Below, in pieces: positions 1 to 8,093 of a stretch of DNA of 64,000 bases. Positions within the stretch are counted from its first letter, which is position 1. Every line of letters begins with the position of its first letter. Made by a program: the position numbers and the translations under genes. This DNA comes from Vibrio agarivorans (GTDB taxonomy: Bacteria > Pseudomonadota > Gammaproteobacteria > Enterobacterales > Vibrionaceae). Location: the NCBI RefSeq assembly GCF_030409635.1, contig NZ_JAUFQF010000004.1, positions 2,824,241 through 2,888,240 of the forward strand, given 5' to 3'. A model generated the notes under the pieces. That model was given only the letters and a program-made list of their open reading frames with translations, was not told where the DNA came from and ran no database searches.

Positions 1-10
1 GAGGCTACGC

Positions 11-2833
11 ATGGCATCTCCTCGTTTTTTAGTCGGCATCGACTTAGGTACGACCAACACCGTTGTCGCCTACTGCGAAATTTCTGAAGATCTACAACAA
101 TCCCCTGTTACACTGTTTGAAGTTGATCAACTTATCGGTGCAGGAGAAGTAGTTCGTAAACCCCTCCTCCCCTCTTTCCGTTATCACCCAGCTCAAGGCC
201 AAATCGCTGCCACTGACCTAACCCTACCTTGGGAGTCTCAGTCTGTTGAAGGTGACGCAGAGCAAGTCATCATCGGCGAGTGGGCAAGAGAGCTTGGGGC
301 CAAAGTTGAAGGTCGCCAAGTCTCAAGCGCCAAGAGTTGGCTATCTCATCAAGGGGTAGACCGCAACTCTGAAATTTTACCTTGGGCCGGCGCTAATGAC
401 GTGGAGAAGGTGTCTCCGGTTGTCGCAAGCGCGAGTTACTTGAACCACATTCGACAGGCATGGAACTACCGTAACCCAAGCAACAAGCTCGAAGATCAGG
501 AGGTCGTGGTGACTGTCCCTGCTTCATTTGATGAAACCGCACGCCAACTGACACTAGAGGCAGCGAGGCTAGCGGGTCTCTCCTCGATTATGCTTCTCGA
601 AGAGCCTCAAGCGGTATGCTACGACTGGTATGCTCGTCATCAAGACACGGCCGCTGACAAACTGAAAGATCTTCCGCTCATGTTGGTATGTGATGTAGGT
701 GGTGGTACGACCGACTTGAGCTTGATTCAAGCGCAATATCATAACAACGAACTGAGCCTCGATCGAATCGGTGTGGGTGAGCACTTGATGCTCGGGGGGG
801 ATAACCTTGATCTAGCTCTAGCTCATCTTGCTGAGCAGCGCTTTGATAATTCGAAAAAGCTCAACGCTTCAAGTCTGACCAAGCTCATCCAGCAAACTCG
901 AGCGGCCAAAGAGCAGCTACTCTCAACCAAAGCTCCTGAAGAAATCAAAATCACGATGCTAGGAAGTGGCTCAAAACTGCTTGGTGGCACCAAAAGTATC
1001 GGACTGACGAAACAAGAAGTGCATCAAATTGCTCTTGATGGCTTCTTCCCAATGACTGACTTTTCCGCCATACCAGACAAACGCCGCAGTGCTGTGGTCG
1101 AGTTTGGTCTACCGTATGTCGCTGATCCTGCAGTCAGCAAGCACGTGGCTGAATTCTTAACCCAGCACCAGCAAGTGTCGTTGGCTGCACTAAACAGCAA
1201 TGAGGCAACCTCGGTCTCTGACTCTCAACCGGCAATACCGGTTGGTTTGCTGCTCAACGGTGGTGTCTTCAATAGTTCGCTGGTCACAGAGCGTGTCACA
1301 ACGCTGCTTGAACACTGGCGCGGAGCTCCGGTAACCGTCCTTGATAATCCACATCCAGACTGGTCTGTCGCCTTGGGCGCTGTTGCTTATGGTAAGGCGA
1401 GACGTGGTGCACAGCTTAAAATTGGTGGTGGTGCTGCGCGCTCCTATTTCCTTCACCTGCAAGAAAAGAACAGCATGGGTAAAGCGCTTTGCTTGCTGGC
1501 AAAGGGCACGGATGAAGGGCATGAAATTCGCCTCACTGGCCGTCGATTTGCGCTTACTTTAGGCGAGCCTGTCAGATTCAACTTATTAACCTCGACTCAT
1601 GATACCCTGAGCAATGAGACCAAAATACAAAATGGCTTGATCAGTGACATCGACCCTGACCTCTTCACGCCACTGCCGCCTTACATATCAACATTAGGTA
1701 GCCAAGGTATCGACCTTAAAGCCAACCAAAAAGAACGCGTTGAAGTACAACTCGCTTGCCAGTTGACAGAAGTCGGCACATTAAAAATGGAGTGTGTCAG
1801 CGTAGAGGATGACGCTCAGCGCTGGCAACTCGAATTTGAAGTCAGAAACCAAAAAGCCGACGATGATGACAAGGTGCAGCTTCACCCTAGACTCGCTGAA
1901 TGTCAGGAGATCGTCACACGCCTTTATAGCGGCAACAAAAAGAGCGCTGACACTAAAGAGATCAAAACACTAAGTAAAGATCTTGAGAAACGACTAGGAA
2001 AGCGTGAAGAGTGGGACTTTGTCACATTACGTCAGCTATTTGATACTTTCTCACAAGGTCGGAAGCGCCGTAGACGCTCAGAGCAACACGAGAAAAACTG
2101 GCTAAGATTGTCTGGCTACTGTCTACGCCCAGGTTTCGGCGACCCCACCGACTCATGGCGAATTGAACAGATTTGGGCTTTGTATCAGCAAGGCATACAG
2201 TTTAAAAACCATCAGGGTTACAGTGACTGGTGGGTATTTTGGCGCCGTGTATCGGGTGGTTTAAATCAAGAGCAGCAAGAGACCATATTGGCTGATATCG
2301 CCAAATATCTGCACCCAGGGGCGATGAAAAATCCCAAGTCTGCCCAAGCAGCGCAAGATATGGGATACGAGGCTATGGTGAGACTTTCCGCTTCGCTAGA
2401 AAACCTCGATGTAGAAGATAAAACCTTACTCGCTTCTTGGTTTTTGAGTAAAGCAACCACGCAGAACCAATTCATTCAAGCACACTGGTGGGCGTTTGGT
2501 CGCCTCGCTTCACGAACGCCACTCTACGGCAGTCAGCACAACGTTATTGCTCGTGAGCAAGCTGAGCAATGGTTACCTAAGTTGCTAGAACAAGACTGGA
2601 ATAAAGAGACCATGATAGGTTTTGCAGCCGTGATGATGTGCAGAAAGACCGGAGACAGAAAACTGGATATCTCTGATCACTTCCGCGAACAGGTCATTGC
2701 CAAGCTCAAAGGCAGCAAAGTCCCTGATTCTTGGTTTCCTATGGTCGAAAGTGTGCAAAGCCTATCGCAGAGCGATTCAAAACGACTGTTTGGCGATACA
2801 CTGCCAAGTGGGCTTACCGTTATCTCTCATTAA
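11..2833 (+). CDS. Hsp70-family (DnaK-like) protein with long C-terminal extension
   Basis: The 940-residue protein starts with the Hsp70/actin-fold phosphate-1 motif GIDLGTTNTVVAY (about residues 9-21), has a phosphate-2 motif LMLVCDVGGGTTDLSLI (about 224-240) and an adenosine-type motif LLLNGGVFNSS (about 414-424), so an ATPase domain fills roughly the first 480 residues. DnaK is about 640 residues; here the canonical substrate-binding domain is not recognisable and is replaced by some 450 residues with a very basic patch (GRKRRRRSEQ, near residue 680) and Trp-rich helices, as in the DUF3731-type Hsp70 homologues. The ATG lies just after a GAGG-type ribosome site at the window edge, so an upstream partner gene (these proteins are often encoded beside a second Hsp70-like gene) would be outside the window. 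Likely a cytoplasmic specialised chaperone; clients unknown. Confidence 0.85.
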   Translation: MASPRFLVGIDLGTTNTVVAYCEISEDLQQSPVTLFEVDQLIGAGEVVRKPLLPSFRYHPAQGQIAATDLTLPWESQSVEGDAEQVIIGEWARELGAKVEGRQVSSAKSWLSHQGVDRNSEILPWAGANDVEKVSPVVASASYLNHIRQAWNYRNPSNKLEDQEVVVTVPASFDETARQLTLEAARLAGLSSIMLLEEPQAVCYDWYARHQDTAADKLKDLPLMLVCDVGGGTTDLSLIQAQYHNNELSLDRIGVGEHLMLGGDNLDLALAHLAEQRFDNSKKLNASSLTKLIQQTRAAKEQLLSTKAPEEIKITMLGSGSKLLGGTKSIGLTKQEVHQIALDGFFPMTDFSAIPDKRRSAVVEFGLPYVADPAVSKHVAEFLTQHQQVSLAALNSNEATSVSDSQPAIPVGLLLNGGVFNSSLVTERVTTLLEHWRGAPVTVLDNPHPDWSVALGAVAYGKARRGAQLKIGGGAARSYFLHLQEKNSMGKALCLLAKGTDEGHEIRLTGRRFALTLGEPVRFNLLTSTHDTLSNETKIQNGLISDIDPDLFTPLPPYISTLGSQGIDLKANQKERVEVQLACQLTEVGTLKMECVSVEDDAQRWQLEFEVRNQKADDDDKVQLHPRLAECQEIVTRLYSGNKKSADTKEIKTLSKDLEKRLGKREEWDFVTLRQLFDTFSQGRKRRRRSEQHEKNWLRLSGYCLRPGFGDPTDSWRIEQIWALYQQGIQFKNHQGYSDWWVFWRRVSGGLNQEQQETILADIAKYLHPGAMKNPKSAQAAQDMGYEAMVRLSASLENLDVEDKTLLASWFLSKATTQNQFIQAHWWAFGRLASRTPLYGSQHNVIAREQAEQWLPKLLEQDWNKETMIGFAAVMMCRKTGDRKLDISDHFREQVIAKLKGSKVPDSWFPMVESVQSLSQSDSKRLFGDTLPSGLTVISH

Positions 2834-2877
2834 TCTTAGATAACTCATTAACCTCAAACGCCCAGCGCCTGAAAACA

Positions 2878-2922
2878 ACGTAGGCGCTTTAAACTCTCAT
2901 TGATAGTTTTTAGCGCCTACGT
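2878..2922. repeat. Inverted repeat downstream of the Hsp70-like gene
   Basis: Arms ACGTAGGCGCT (2878-2888) and AGCGCCTACGT (2912-2922) are perfectly complementary. The 23-base loop itself contains AAACT/AGTTT, so the hairpin can extend inward. There is no T-tract on either side, so it is not a textbook terminator, though it sits between convergent genes and could end or stabilise both transcripts. Confidence 0.6.
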
Positions 2923-2952
2923 ATGAATGTGCCACTGACATTGCTAGGTATA

Positions 2953-3786
2953 TTACCAAACCATCTCAACGCAGCATTTTCCTTCACTATTGAGTAAGTA
3001 GCCCCGAGTATCTTCCTGCAGTATATGAGCACTTTGTGGAAGCAACAACGGTCTTTTAAACTTGACGCGCATTTGCTTGTCACTGCCAACATTTCTCTTA
3101 TAACAATAGGCATAGAGGGATGCGACAGAATACATTCCATGCAAGATAGGTTGTTTAAAGCCAAACAGCCGAGACAACACTGCATGAATGTGGATGGGGT
3201 TGTAGTCACCCGATATTTTCGCGTATTTACGGGCTTTCGCCACGTTGTAGTCGACTTGACGCGTATCGACTAATTCAAAAGGACGATCGTCAGAAACCGC
3301 CCTTTTAGCTTCACTCGTTTTGTCTCGCACCTTTGGAGCCAAACTCAAGTACTCACTTTCGATAGTGACAACTGGATTGCCTTTATTTTGTATGACAATA
3401 AGTAGTGAGATTTGCTTACCCTTGGCGACACTGTGACAGGCTTTTACCGAGACATTAACCTGGTAGTCATCCCCTATTTCCCCGACTGTATGACGCTCAA
3501 TCACCAATCCAGTGTGAACTAATCCCATCGCAGACACAGGAAACTCAGGGTGATTAAACAACGCTAGTTGCGCGGGTTGAGAAAAAACAAACCAGAAAGG
3601 TAATGGAATAGCATCATTCACAAAAGCAAAATAGCGATTGTAAGCGTCGAGTTGTGCGTGATCTATACGGGCTGATTGTACAGTAATGTCAGGAAATGAC
3701 AGTGAAGACAGCTCTTTTTTCTTCCTACTAAACAGCACCTTAAGTAGTTCTTTGTGATATTTTGGCATCGTAGATAGCACGGCCAT
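2953..3786 (-). CDS. MaoC-like acyl dehydratase domain protein
   Basis: A 277-residue protein with a C-terminal hot-dog MaoC-type hydratase segment: the signature SGDYNPIHIH followed by LFGFKQPILHGMYS carries the usual Asp/His catalytic pair of R-specific enoyl-CoA hydratases. The N-terminal half probably forms the second, degenerate hot-dog of a double-hot-dog fold. The start is set at the ATG at 3786 because AAGGAAAGG lies just upstream; the frame could extend 14 codons further but without a ribosome site. Substrate cannot be told from sequence; a role in acyl-CoA or hydroxyacyl metabolism is inferred. It is the last minus-strand gene before the convergent Hsp70-like gene. Confidence 0.8.
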   Translation of the reverse strand: MAVLSTMPKYHKELLKVLFSRKKKELSSLSFPDITVQSARIDHAQLDAYNRYFAFVNDAIPLPFWFVFSQPAQLALFNHPEFPVSAMGLVHTGLVIERHTVGEIGDDYQVNVSVKACHSVAKGKQISLLIVIQNKGNPVVTIESEYLSLAPKVRDKTSEAKRAVSDDRPFELVDTRQVDYNVAKARKYAKISGDYNPIHIHAVLSRLFGFKQPILHGMYSVASLYAYCYKRNVGSDKQMRVKFKRPLLLPQSAHILQEDTRGYLLNSEGKCCVEMVW

Positions 3787-3872
3787 ACGCTTCCCTTTCC
3801 TTGTTTCCCCACAACCAATGTGGTCCATGTGACCTTATTGTGACTCATCTCGGTCAGTTGTGCTATGAACAA

Positions 3873-3910
3873 ACAAAAAAAAGCCTAGCACCCTACAAGA
3901 GGTGCTAGGC
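3873..3910 (-). terminator. Rho-independent terminator after the small LexA-box gene
   Basis: Stem GCCTAGCACC / GGTGCTAGGC (3883-3892 and 3901-3910) with an 8-base loop. Read on the minus strand it is followed by a run of eight T. It would end the transcript of the 4043-4264 gene and insulates it from the MaoC-like gene. Confidence 0.85.
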
Positions 3911-4042
3911 ACAATACTTCCGTGTCAACTACATTTAACTATCGGTGATTATAATGGCACAACTAAAACGTAAATTTGGAATAACGCCGATTACATTTTT
4001 ACACTTAACTTGTCAGACAAGTTAACTATTCTAGTTCTAGTT

Positions 4043-4264
4043 CTAGTGATGAGTGCTTTCATGTTGACCAACATCTACGCCTTGATAGATATCCGATAGT
4101 GATCGAGCCGCACGTGATTTGTATTGACGCTTTTTCGCTTCATTCACAGCCTTATCGGCGTGCTCTAAGGCTTTCTGATGTTCTTGTGCCGCTTTGAGAA
4201 ACTCTGGATTATTCATTGCTTCTTTACGAAGGCGATTGATTCGCTCTAGTTTGTCTAACAACAT
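4043..4264 (-). CDS. Small helical protein of unknown function, probable SOS (LexA) regulon member
   Basis: A 73-residue charged protein I do not recognise. It begins MLLDKLERINRLRKEAMNN, is almost all predicted helix with heptad-like spacing (LEHADKAVNEAKKRQ), and ends in a His-rich tail (HESTHH). No signal peptide, membrane segment or Cys. The ATG at 4264 is supported by GGAGGT seven bases upstream; an in-frame TTG at 4276 overlaps that ribosome site and is unlikely. It is monocistronic: HD-GYP stop upstream, strong terminator downstream. The short upstream region contains two LexA-like boxes and a matching promoter, so DNA-damage induction is the main functional hint. It does not resemble DinI, YebG or SulA by eye. 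Confidence 0.75.
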   Translation of the reverse strand: MLLDKLERINRLRKEAMNNPEFLKAAQEHQKALEHADKAVNEAKKRQYKSRAARSLSDIYQGVDVGQHESTHH

Positions 4265-4276
4265 AAGCACCTCCAA

Positions 4277-4296
4277 TACTGGCTTTATATACAGTA
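4277..4296 (-). promoter_or_regulatory. LexA-type box 1 (promoter-proximal)
   Basis: TACTGG-N8-ACAGTA, which matches the gammaproteobacterial LexA consensus TACTGT-N8-ACAGTA at 11 of the 12 arm positions, with an AT-rich spacer as is typical. It begins 12 bases upstream of the ATG at 4264 and overlaps the candidate -10 hexamer, where LexA binding would exclude RNA polymerase. Confidence 0.65.
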
Positions 4297-4320
4297 TAGG
4301 AGATGGTCGAAGTTATGCAA
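4293..4320 (-). promoter_or_regulatory. Candidate sigma-70 promoter of the SOS-like small gene
   Basis: On the minus strand TTGCAT (4315-4320) lies 16 bases before TATACT (4293-4298), a five-of-six match to the -10 consensus. The -10 overlaps LexA box 1 and the -35 lies between the two boxes, a usual layout for a LexA-repressed promoter. Confidence 0.55.
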
Positions 4321-4325
4321 TGTTT

Positions 4326-4345
4326 TACTGTGATTTTATACAGTA
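4326..4345 (-). promoter_or_regulatory. LexA-type box 2 (promoter-distal)
   Basis: TACTGT-N8-ACAGTA with both arms perfect and an AT-rich spacer (GATTTTAT). It lies 49 bases from box 1 (start to start) in the gap between the HD-GYP stop codon and the small gene. The two boxes face only the small gene, because the HD-GYP gene is transcribed in the same direction and ends here. Confidence 0.75.
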
Positions 4346-4356
4346 ACCTTGTTAGG

Positions 4357-5574
4357 CTACTCGTCGTAGAACGGAGCAGAATCAACTTTAAGCGATTTAG
4401 GAGAGACTGCTTTAACGATCTTGTGTGATGATCCTTTAAGATCGAGATAGGTCACTTCGGTATAGCGTTGATATTTGTTGGAGTAGAAGCACTTGATCAC
4501 TGGCTTAAGCGGATCAGATTGATTCGACGTCCAGACAATACCTACCCTTCCGTCGCTCAACTCCACCAATGAACCGACCGGATACATACCAATACAGTTG
4601 ATAAACTTATAGACCAGCTCTCGGTCGAGGTGATTAGGTGTAAGAGAGAGCAAGATTTTAAACGCTTCGGCAGAACTCATGCCCGCCTTATAACAACGGT
4701 CGGCGGTAAGTGCATCATAGATATCAACAATACTGCTCATCCTACCGACAGTCGGCAACTGATCTTCTTTTAAGCCGTTCGGGTATCCTGTCCCATCGAG
4801 TTTTTCATGGTGCATCAAGCAAACATCACGACTCACAGGACTCAAACCACGTACTCCGTGAATGATTTCTTGCGCATACACCTGATGCAACTTCATGTGC
4901 TCAAACTCTTCTGATGTTAATCTACCTGGTTTGTGCAGCACCTCGTCATCCACTTTTACTTTGCCGACATCGTGAATAATGCCCCCAATAGCAAGCGACT
5001 TGAGTGTTTCACTGTCCATCTTAAGGTGCTTACCAAACGTTACTAATAAACAGGCGACATTAACCGAGTGTTCAAGTAAATAGCTGTCTTTGCTACGCAG
5101 TGCAGAAACACAATGAAGCGCATCAGAGTCCACCAGCGCGACTTCGATCAGTTCATCAGCCCACTGATCGATCTCTTCAACATCTAGCGGCTGACTGTTA
5201 AACGTTACGTTTAATAATCGCTGTGCTAACGTTTTCGCTTCTTTAATCAGTTTCTTAGCTTGTTTCTGTTGCGAGGCTCGAGAATAACGGCGAGGTGTTC
5301 GTTTCGTGGTTTCCGTTTGCTCTGAAGCGGGTGCAGGCTCGACCCCTTCATCTTCCGACAATGGTTTAATAACACAACCTTTCATCGAGAGGTTTTGATC
5401 AACATAGACATACTTAATGTCATTACTGACAAGACGCTCAATGCCGGCCTGGTTACTTACACGACCCGCATTGGATAAATTGACACGTTTGTTATTTTCT
5501 ATCCCGGTAACAAACATTCCGACCGAAAGATCGTCTATCGAGATCTTGACCGATTCTTCTGGGTTGTACAGCAT
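4357..5574 (-). CDS. HD-GYP domain cyclic-di-GMP phosphodiesterase
   Basis: A 405-residue cytoplasmic protein with an N-terminal DUF3391-like segment (about 1-100), a basic linker (RRYSRASQQKQAKK) and a C-terminal HD-GYP domain. Visible signatures are HSVNVACL, IIHDVGKVKVDD (metal-binding HD), HHEKLDGTGYPNGL (the GYP loop) and DIYDALTADRCYK, all intact, so c-di-GMP hydrolysis is expected. Such enzymes lower c-di-GMP and favour motility over biofilm. A good CRP site lies about 185 bases upstream of the start, which would tie the gene to carbon status. Monocistronic by spacing. Confidence 0.92.
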   Translation of the reverse strand: MLYNPEESVKISIDDLSVGMFVTGIENNKRVNLSNAGRVSNQAGIERLVSNDIKYVYVDQNLSMKGCVIKPLSEDEGVEPAPASEQTETTKRTPRRYSRASQQKQAKKLIKEAKTLAQRLLNVTFNSQPLDVEEIDQWADELIEVALVDSDALHCVSALRSKDSYLLEHSVNVACLLVTFGKHLKMDSETLKSLAIGGIIHDVGKVKVDDEVLHKPGRLTSEEFEHMKLHQVYAQEIIHGVRGLSPVSRDVCLMHHEKLDGTGYPNGLKEDQLPTVGRMSSIVDIYDALTADRCYKAGMSSAEAFKILLSLTPNHLDRELVYKFINCIGMYPVGSLVELSDGRVGIVWTSNQSDPLKPVIKCFYSNKYQRYTEVTYLDLKGSSHKIVKAVSPKSLKVDSAPFYDE

Positions 5575-6026
5575 TCTAAATAGTATTCAAAGTTTTACTG
5601 ACGCCTCAAACTGTCACTTCGACTCAAATTTGGTCTCAGTGTCAGTGCACTACCTGTCAGTTGTTATTGTCAACATCAAAGGTCATTTTTGTTATCAAAC
5701 ATGGTATTAACCATATAAATAGTCAGCCTTTCGATGCATATCATATTGTATGTGAAGATTATCACTTTATTACAACATGTAACAACGACATATTAAAAAT
5801 AAAACGAGATCCGTATAGCATTCCTTTAACCGCTCAATACAAAACTATATTCGTAAAACCCGGCAACTATTCATAGGTAGGTGTGTAACTATGAGGAAAA
5901 GAATATCGAACACATTGCTGTGTAGGGATTTGATGGAAATTTGACTTGTTTGTTCCGTCAATTAAAAGCCTAATTGAAGCTACTAATATAGCTGCCAATT
6001 TATTATATAACTTATTGTTTATATAA
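5575..6026. other. Long AT-rich upstream region of the HD-GYP gene
   Basis: About 450 bases without a convincing gene; short frames here lack ribosome sites and coding character. It holds the candidate CRP site at 5748-5769 and presumably the HD-GYP promoter. The rest is AT-rich and otherwise featureless to me. Confidence 0.6.
5748..5769 (-). promoter_or_regulatory. Candidate CRP (cAMP receptor protein) site
   Basis: TGTGA-N6-TCACT, nine of ten matches to the CRP half-sites with correct spacing and an AT-rich surround. It lies about 175-195 bases upstream of the HD-GYP start; the transcription start is unknown, so activation or repression cannot be decided. Confidence 0.5.
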
Positions 6027-6027
6027 T

Positions 6028-6055
6028 AAAAAACGGCCTAAAAAGGCCGTTTTTT
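6028..6055 (-). terminator. Terminator of the small basic protein gene
   Basis: AAAAAACGGCC (6028-6038) pairs with GGCCGTTTTTT (6045-6055), giving an 11-bp stem with T-tracts in both directions. It lies 18 bases after the stop of the 6074-6442 gene. Confidence 0.88.
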
Positions 6056-6073
6056 AAATCAAGTATCTCAAGA

Positions 6074-6442
6074 TTAAGCTGTCTTGTAGATAACCTTATT
6101 ACCTGCTAGTTGCTCTTTTACTACCAAGTTTTCTTCAAGTAGTTTTTTAAGTGCGCCTGTTGCCCAAGAAGCCGCTTTAGCATCTTCTTGACCAGCCGCT
6201 AGGCCGATACCTTTCGGGTTAATACCTTCAGCGTTTTTCGCTACGATATCGAAAACCTGTTGTTGCTTAGGAGTCAGTGAAACGTTTGATGCCACTTTAG
6301 GTTGTGCGACTTCTTTTACGACAGCTTGTGCTGGTGCTTCTTTAACTGGCGCTACTTTCTTAGCAGACGCAACATTTGCTACGGTTGCTTTGATGTATTT
6401 TTGTAGTTTCGCTTGTACCTTACGCTTGTGAGCAAGTCTCAT
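6074..6442 (-). CDS. Small basic protein with C-terminal winged-helix-like region
   Basis: A 122-residue protein of unknown function. The N-terminus is strongly basic (RLAHKRKVQAKLQKYIK), followed by an Ala/Val/Lys/Pro-rich low-complexity linker (about 25-55) reminiscent of histone-like tails. The C-terminal 65 residues (LTPKQQQVFDIVAKNAEGINPKG... through VVKEQLAGNKVIYK) look like a MarR/winged-helix fold: helix, turn, recognition helix and beta wing. DNA binding is inferred. The ATG is preceded by GGAGAG and, further up, by a small palindrome that could form a leader hairpin. Monocistronic with its own terminator. Confidence 0.75.
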   Translation of the reverse strand: MRLAHKRKVQAKLQKYIKATVANVASAKKVAPVKEAPAQAVVKEVAQPKVASNVSLTPKQQQVFDIVAKNAEGINPKGIGLAAGQEDAKAASWATGALKKLLEENLVVKEQLAGNKVIYKTA

Positions 6443-6458
6443 TAATATCTCTCCGCTT

Positions 6459-6475
6459 CACTGCATCATGCAGTG
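6459..6475 (-). repeat. Palindrome in the leader of the small basic protein gene
   Basis: CACTGCAT-C-ATGCAGTG, a 17-base near-perfect palindrome, starts about 17 bases upstream of the ATG at 6442, just above the GGAGAG ribosome site. In RNA it would give a six-pair stem with a five-base loop; in DNA it could be a dimeric operator. Its role is unknown. Confidence 0.45.
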
Positions 6476-6722
6476 GTCAAAAATTAATAGCGCGTTTTAT
6501 ACCAAAAAAATTGGACGATTTGTAGGGTAGCGAGTTGAATTGCTGCCAAATGCAGCCAAGTCACCTCAATTTATTAACAACCACTGTATCGATAATCAGT
6601 GAAATGATCTTATTTTCGTCACTTTAGTAGTAATTAAGGATACGGTTAGACAACGCGTTCAAGGCAAGAAACGATAACACCTTCTACTACACTTAATTCA
6701 GATATCTTAAAGAGCGTAGACG

Positions 6723-7400
6723 ATGAAAACTTTACACCTAAGTAATCGTGAGAGAATCACCCAATCAATGGTCCTCAAACTGATCGGCATTATGATCGGG
6801 GTCGCTCTGCTGTTTCTCTTTTTAACATCGCCCAGCATCAACACCGCTCTCATATCCTTGTTGGTCGCGGTTGCTGCGGTCGCAATGACCTACCACATCA
6901 TGCGCAAGGCCTATAATGGTTTCACCTTGACACCTACTCACTTGCAACAGCACAGAGTCAAAGGAGGCTGGGTCTTGTCGTGGCACAATATAGAGCGGAT
7001 AGGTCAGTGTGAGGAAGAGGTCGATGGTTGGAAGCGCCCACTTCCTTGGGTCGGAATTAGAATTAAGGACTATCAGCCGTTTGTTGACTCTATTTGTCCT
7101 CGACTTGCCGTAGAGCTCCTTATGGAGCAACGTGCACTACTATATGTAGGTGTCGCGGGAAACAATCGAGAGAAATTTCAAGATATGGTTTTGGACTCTA
7201 AACGCTATCAATCAGGTGACCGTTGTTTCAAAGGCCTGCAAGCGACAGTGGCGAACAGAATGCACCATATGCGAACCGCCTATGGCTATGATGTTTTTAT
7301 TGCTGAGGGTGATTTAGATAGGCCAATAGAAGAATTTATCGGCCTATCTCGACGTTATCTCGCAGCCGTAGAGCCAGTGTCAGATAAGACGGACAATTAG
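6723..7400 (+). CDS. DUF2982 family membrane protein
   Basis: A 225-residue protein with two closely spaced transmembrane helices near the N-terminus (about residues 18-37 and 42-62) and a cytosolic C-terminal domain containing WHNIERIGQ and RPLPWVGIRIKDY. Overall it fits the DUF2982 family of marine gammaproteobacteria, for which no function is known. It stands alone on the plus strand, convergent with the following hydrolase gene. The ATG sits after AAAGAGCG, a modest ribosome site. Confidence 0.75.
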   Translation: MKTLHLSNRERITQSMVLKLIGIMIGVALLFLFLTSPSINTALISLLVAVAAVAMTYHIMRKAYNGFTLTPTHLQQHRVKGGWVLSWHNIERIGQCEEEVDGWKRPLPWVGIRIKDYQPFVDSICPRLAVELLMEQRALLYVGVAGNNREKFQDMVLDSKRYQSGDRCFKGLQATVANRMHHMRTAYGYDVFIAEGDLDRPIEEFIGLSRRYLAAVEPVSDKTDN

Positions 7401-7424
7401 CGCCTGTGCCTTTGAGAACAGCAG

Positions 7425-8081
7425 TTAGAACATTGGCATTTCGTCTGCCACAAATGGATTGGTTTTACGCTCATAGCCAAATGTGGACTCTGGGCCATGA
7501 CCTGGAACAAAGCGCACTTCATTACCCAGTGGCCAAAGCTTCTCTTTGATAGAAGCAATCAGTGTATTAAAGTCGCCTTGAGGGAAGTCAGTGCGTCCAA
7601 TTGCGCCATTGAACAAGACATCACCGACAAACGCCAACTTCGCCTCATCGCTGAACAGTACGACGTGTCCCGGCGTATGGCCTGGCGTATGTATAACATC
7701 TAACTTCTGCTGACCAAATGTGACAACGTCACCCTCATCTAACCATTGATTAGGCTCGAATGCTTCTGTTAGTGGAAATCCGAACATTTGGCTTTGACCT
7801 TCCAGCCCTTGTAGCCAGAAATTGTCTGCCTTATGTGGGCCGACAATCTCAATATCACCAAGTGCCTTTGCCAGAGGTTCTGTCCCACCGACATGATCCA
7901 GATGGCCGTGTGTCAATACTAAACGCTCAACACTTATACCGAGCTCTTTAATCAGCATTTCAAGTTGTTTAACGTCACCGCCGGGATCAATGACTACCCC
8001 TTTCATAGTTTCGTCACACCATACGATAGAACAGTTTTGAGAAAATGAAGTGACTGGCACTACTTGGTATTTGAGAGACAT
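7425..8081 (-). CDS. MBL-fold hydrolase, glyoxalase II-like (YcbL/GloC type)
   Basis: 218 residues with the metallo-beta-lactamase metal motif THGHLDHVGG (about 58-67), a second His in HTPGHTPGHVVLFSD and a third in PGHGPESTFG. The compact size, shorter than GloB (about 250), and the absence of the GloB C-terminal domain match the YcbL/GloC type, which hydrolyses S-lactoylglutathione to D-lactate and glutathione. Cytoplasmic. The ribosome site is GGGTAAG. The leader contains a long perfect inverted repeat whose edge lies 12 bases before the start codon. Confidence 0.88.
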   Translation of the reverse strand: MSLKYQVVPVTSFSQNCSIVWCDETMKGVVIDPGGDVKQLEMLIKELGISVERLVLTHGHLDHVGGTEPLAKALGDIEIVGPHKADNFWLQGLEGQSQMFGFPLTEAFEPNQWLDEGDVVTFGQQKLDVIHTPGHTPGHVVLFSDEAKLAFVGDVLFNGAIGRTDFPQGDFNTLIASIKEKLWPLGNEVRFVPGHGPESTFGYERKTNPFVADEMPMF

Positions 8082-8093
8082 AACTTACCCTAT

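Noticed and set aside
5661..5876. 71-codon plus-strand frame upstream of the HD-GYP gene
   Set aside because: AT-rich, no ribosome site, no coding character; overlaps the CRP-site region.
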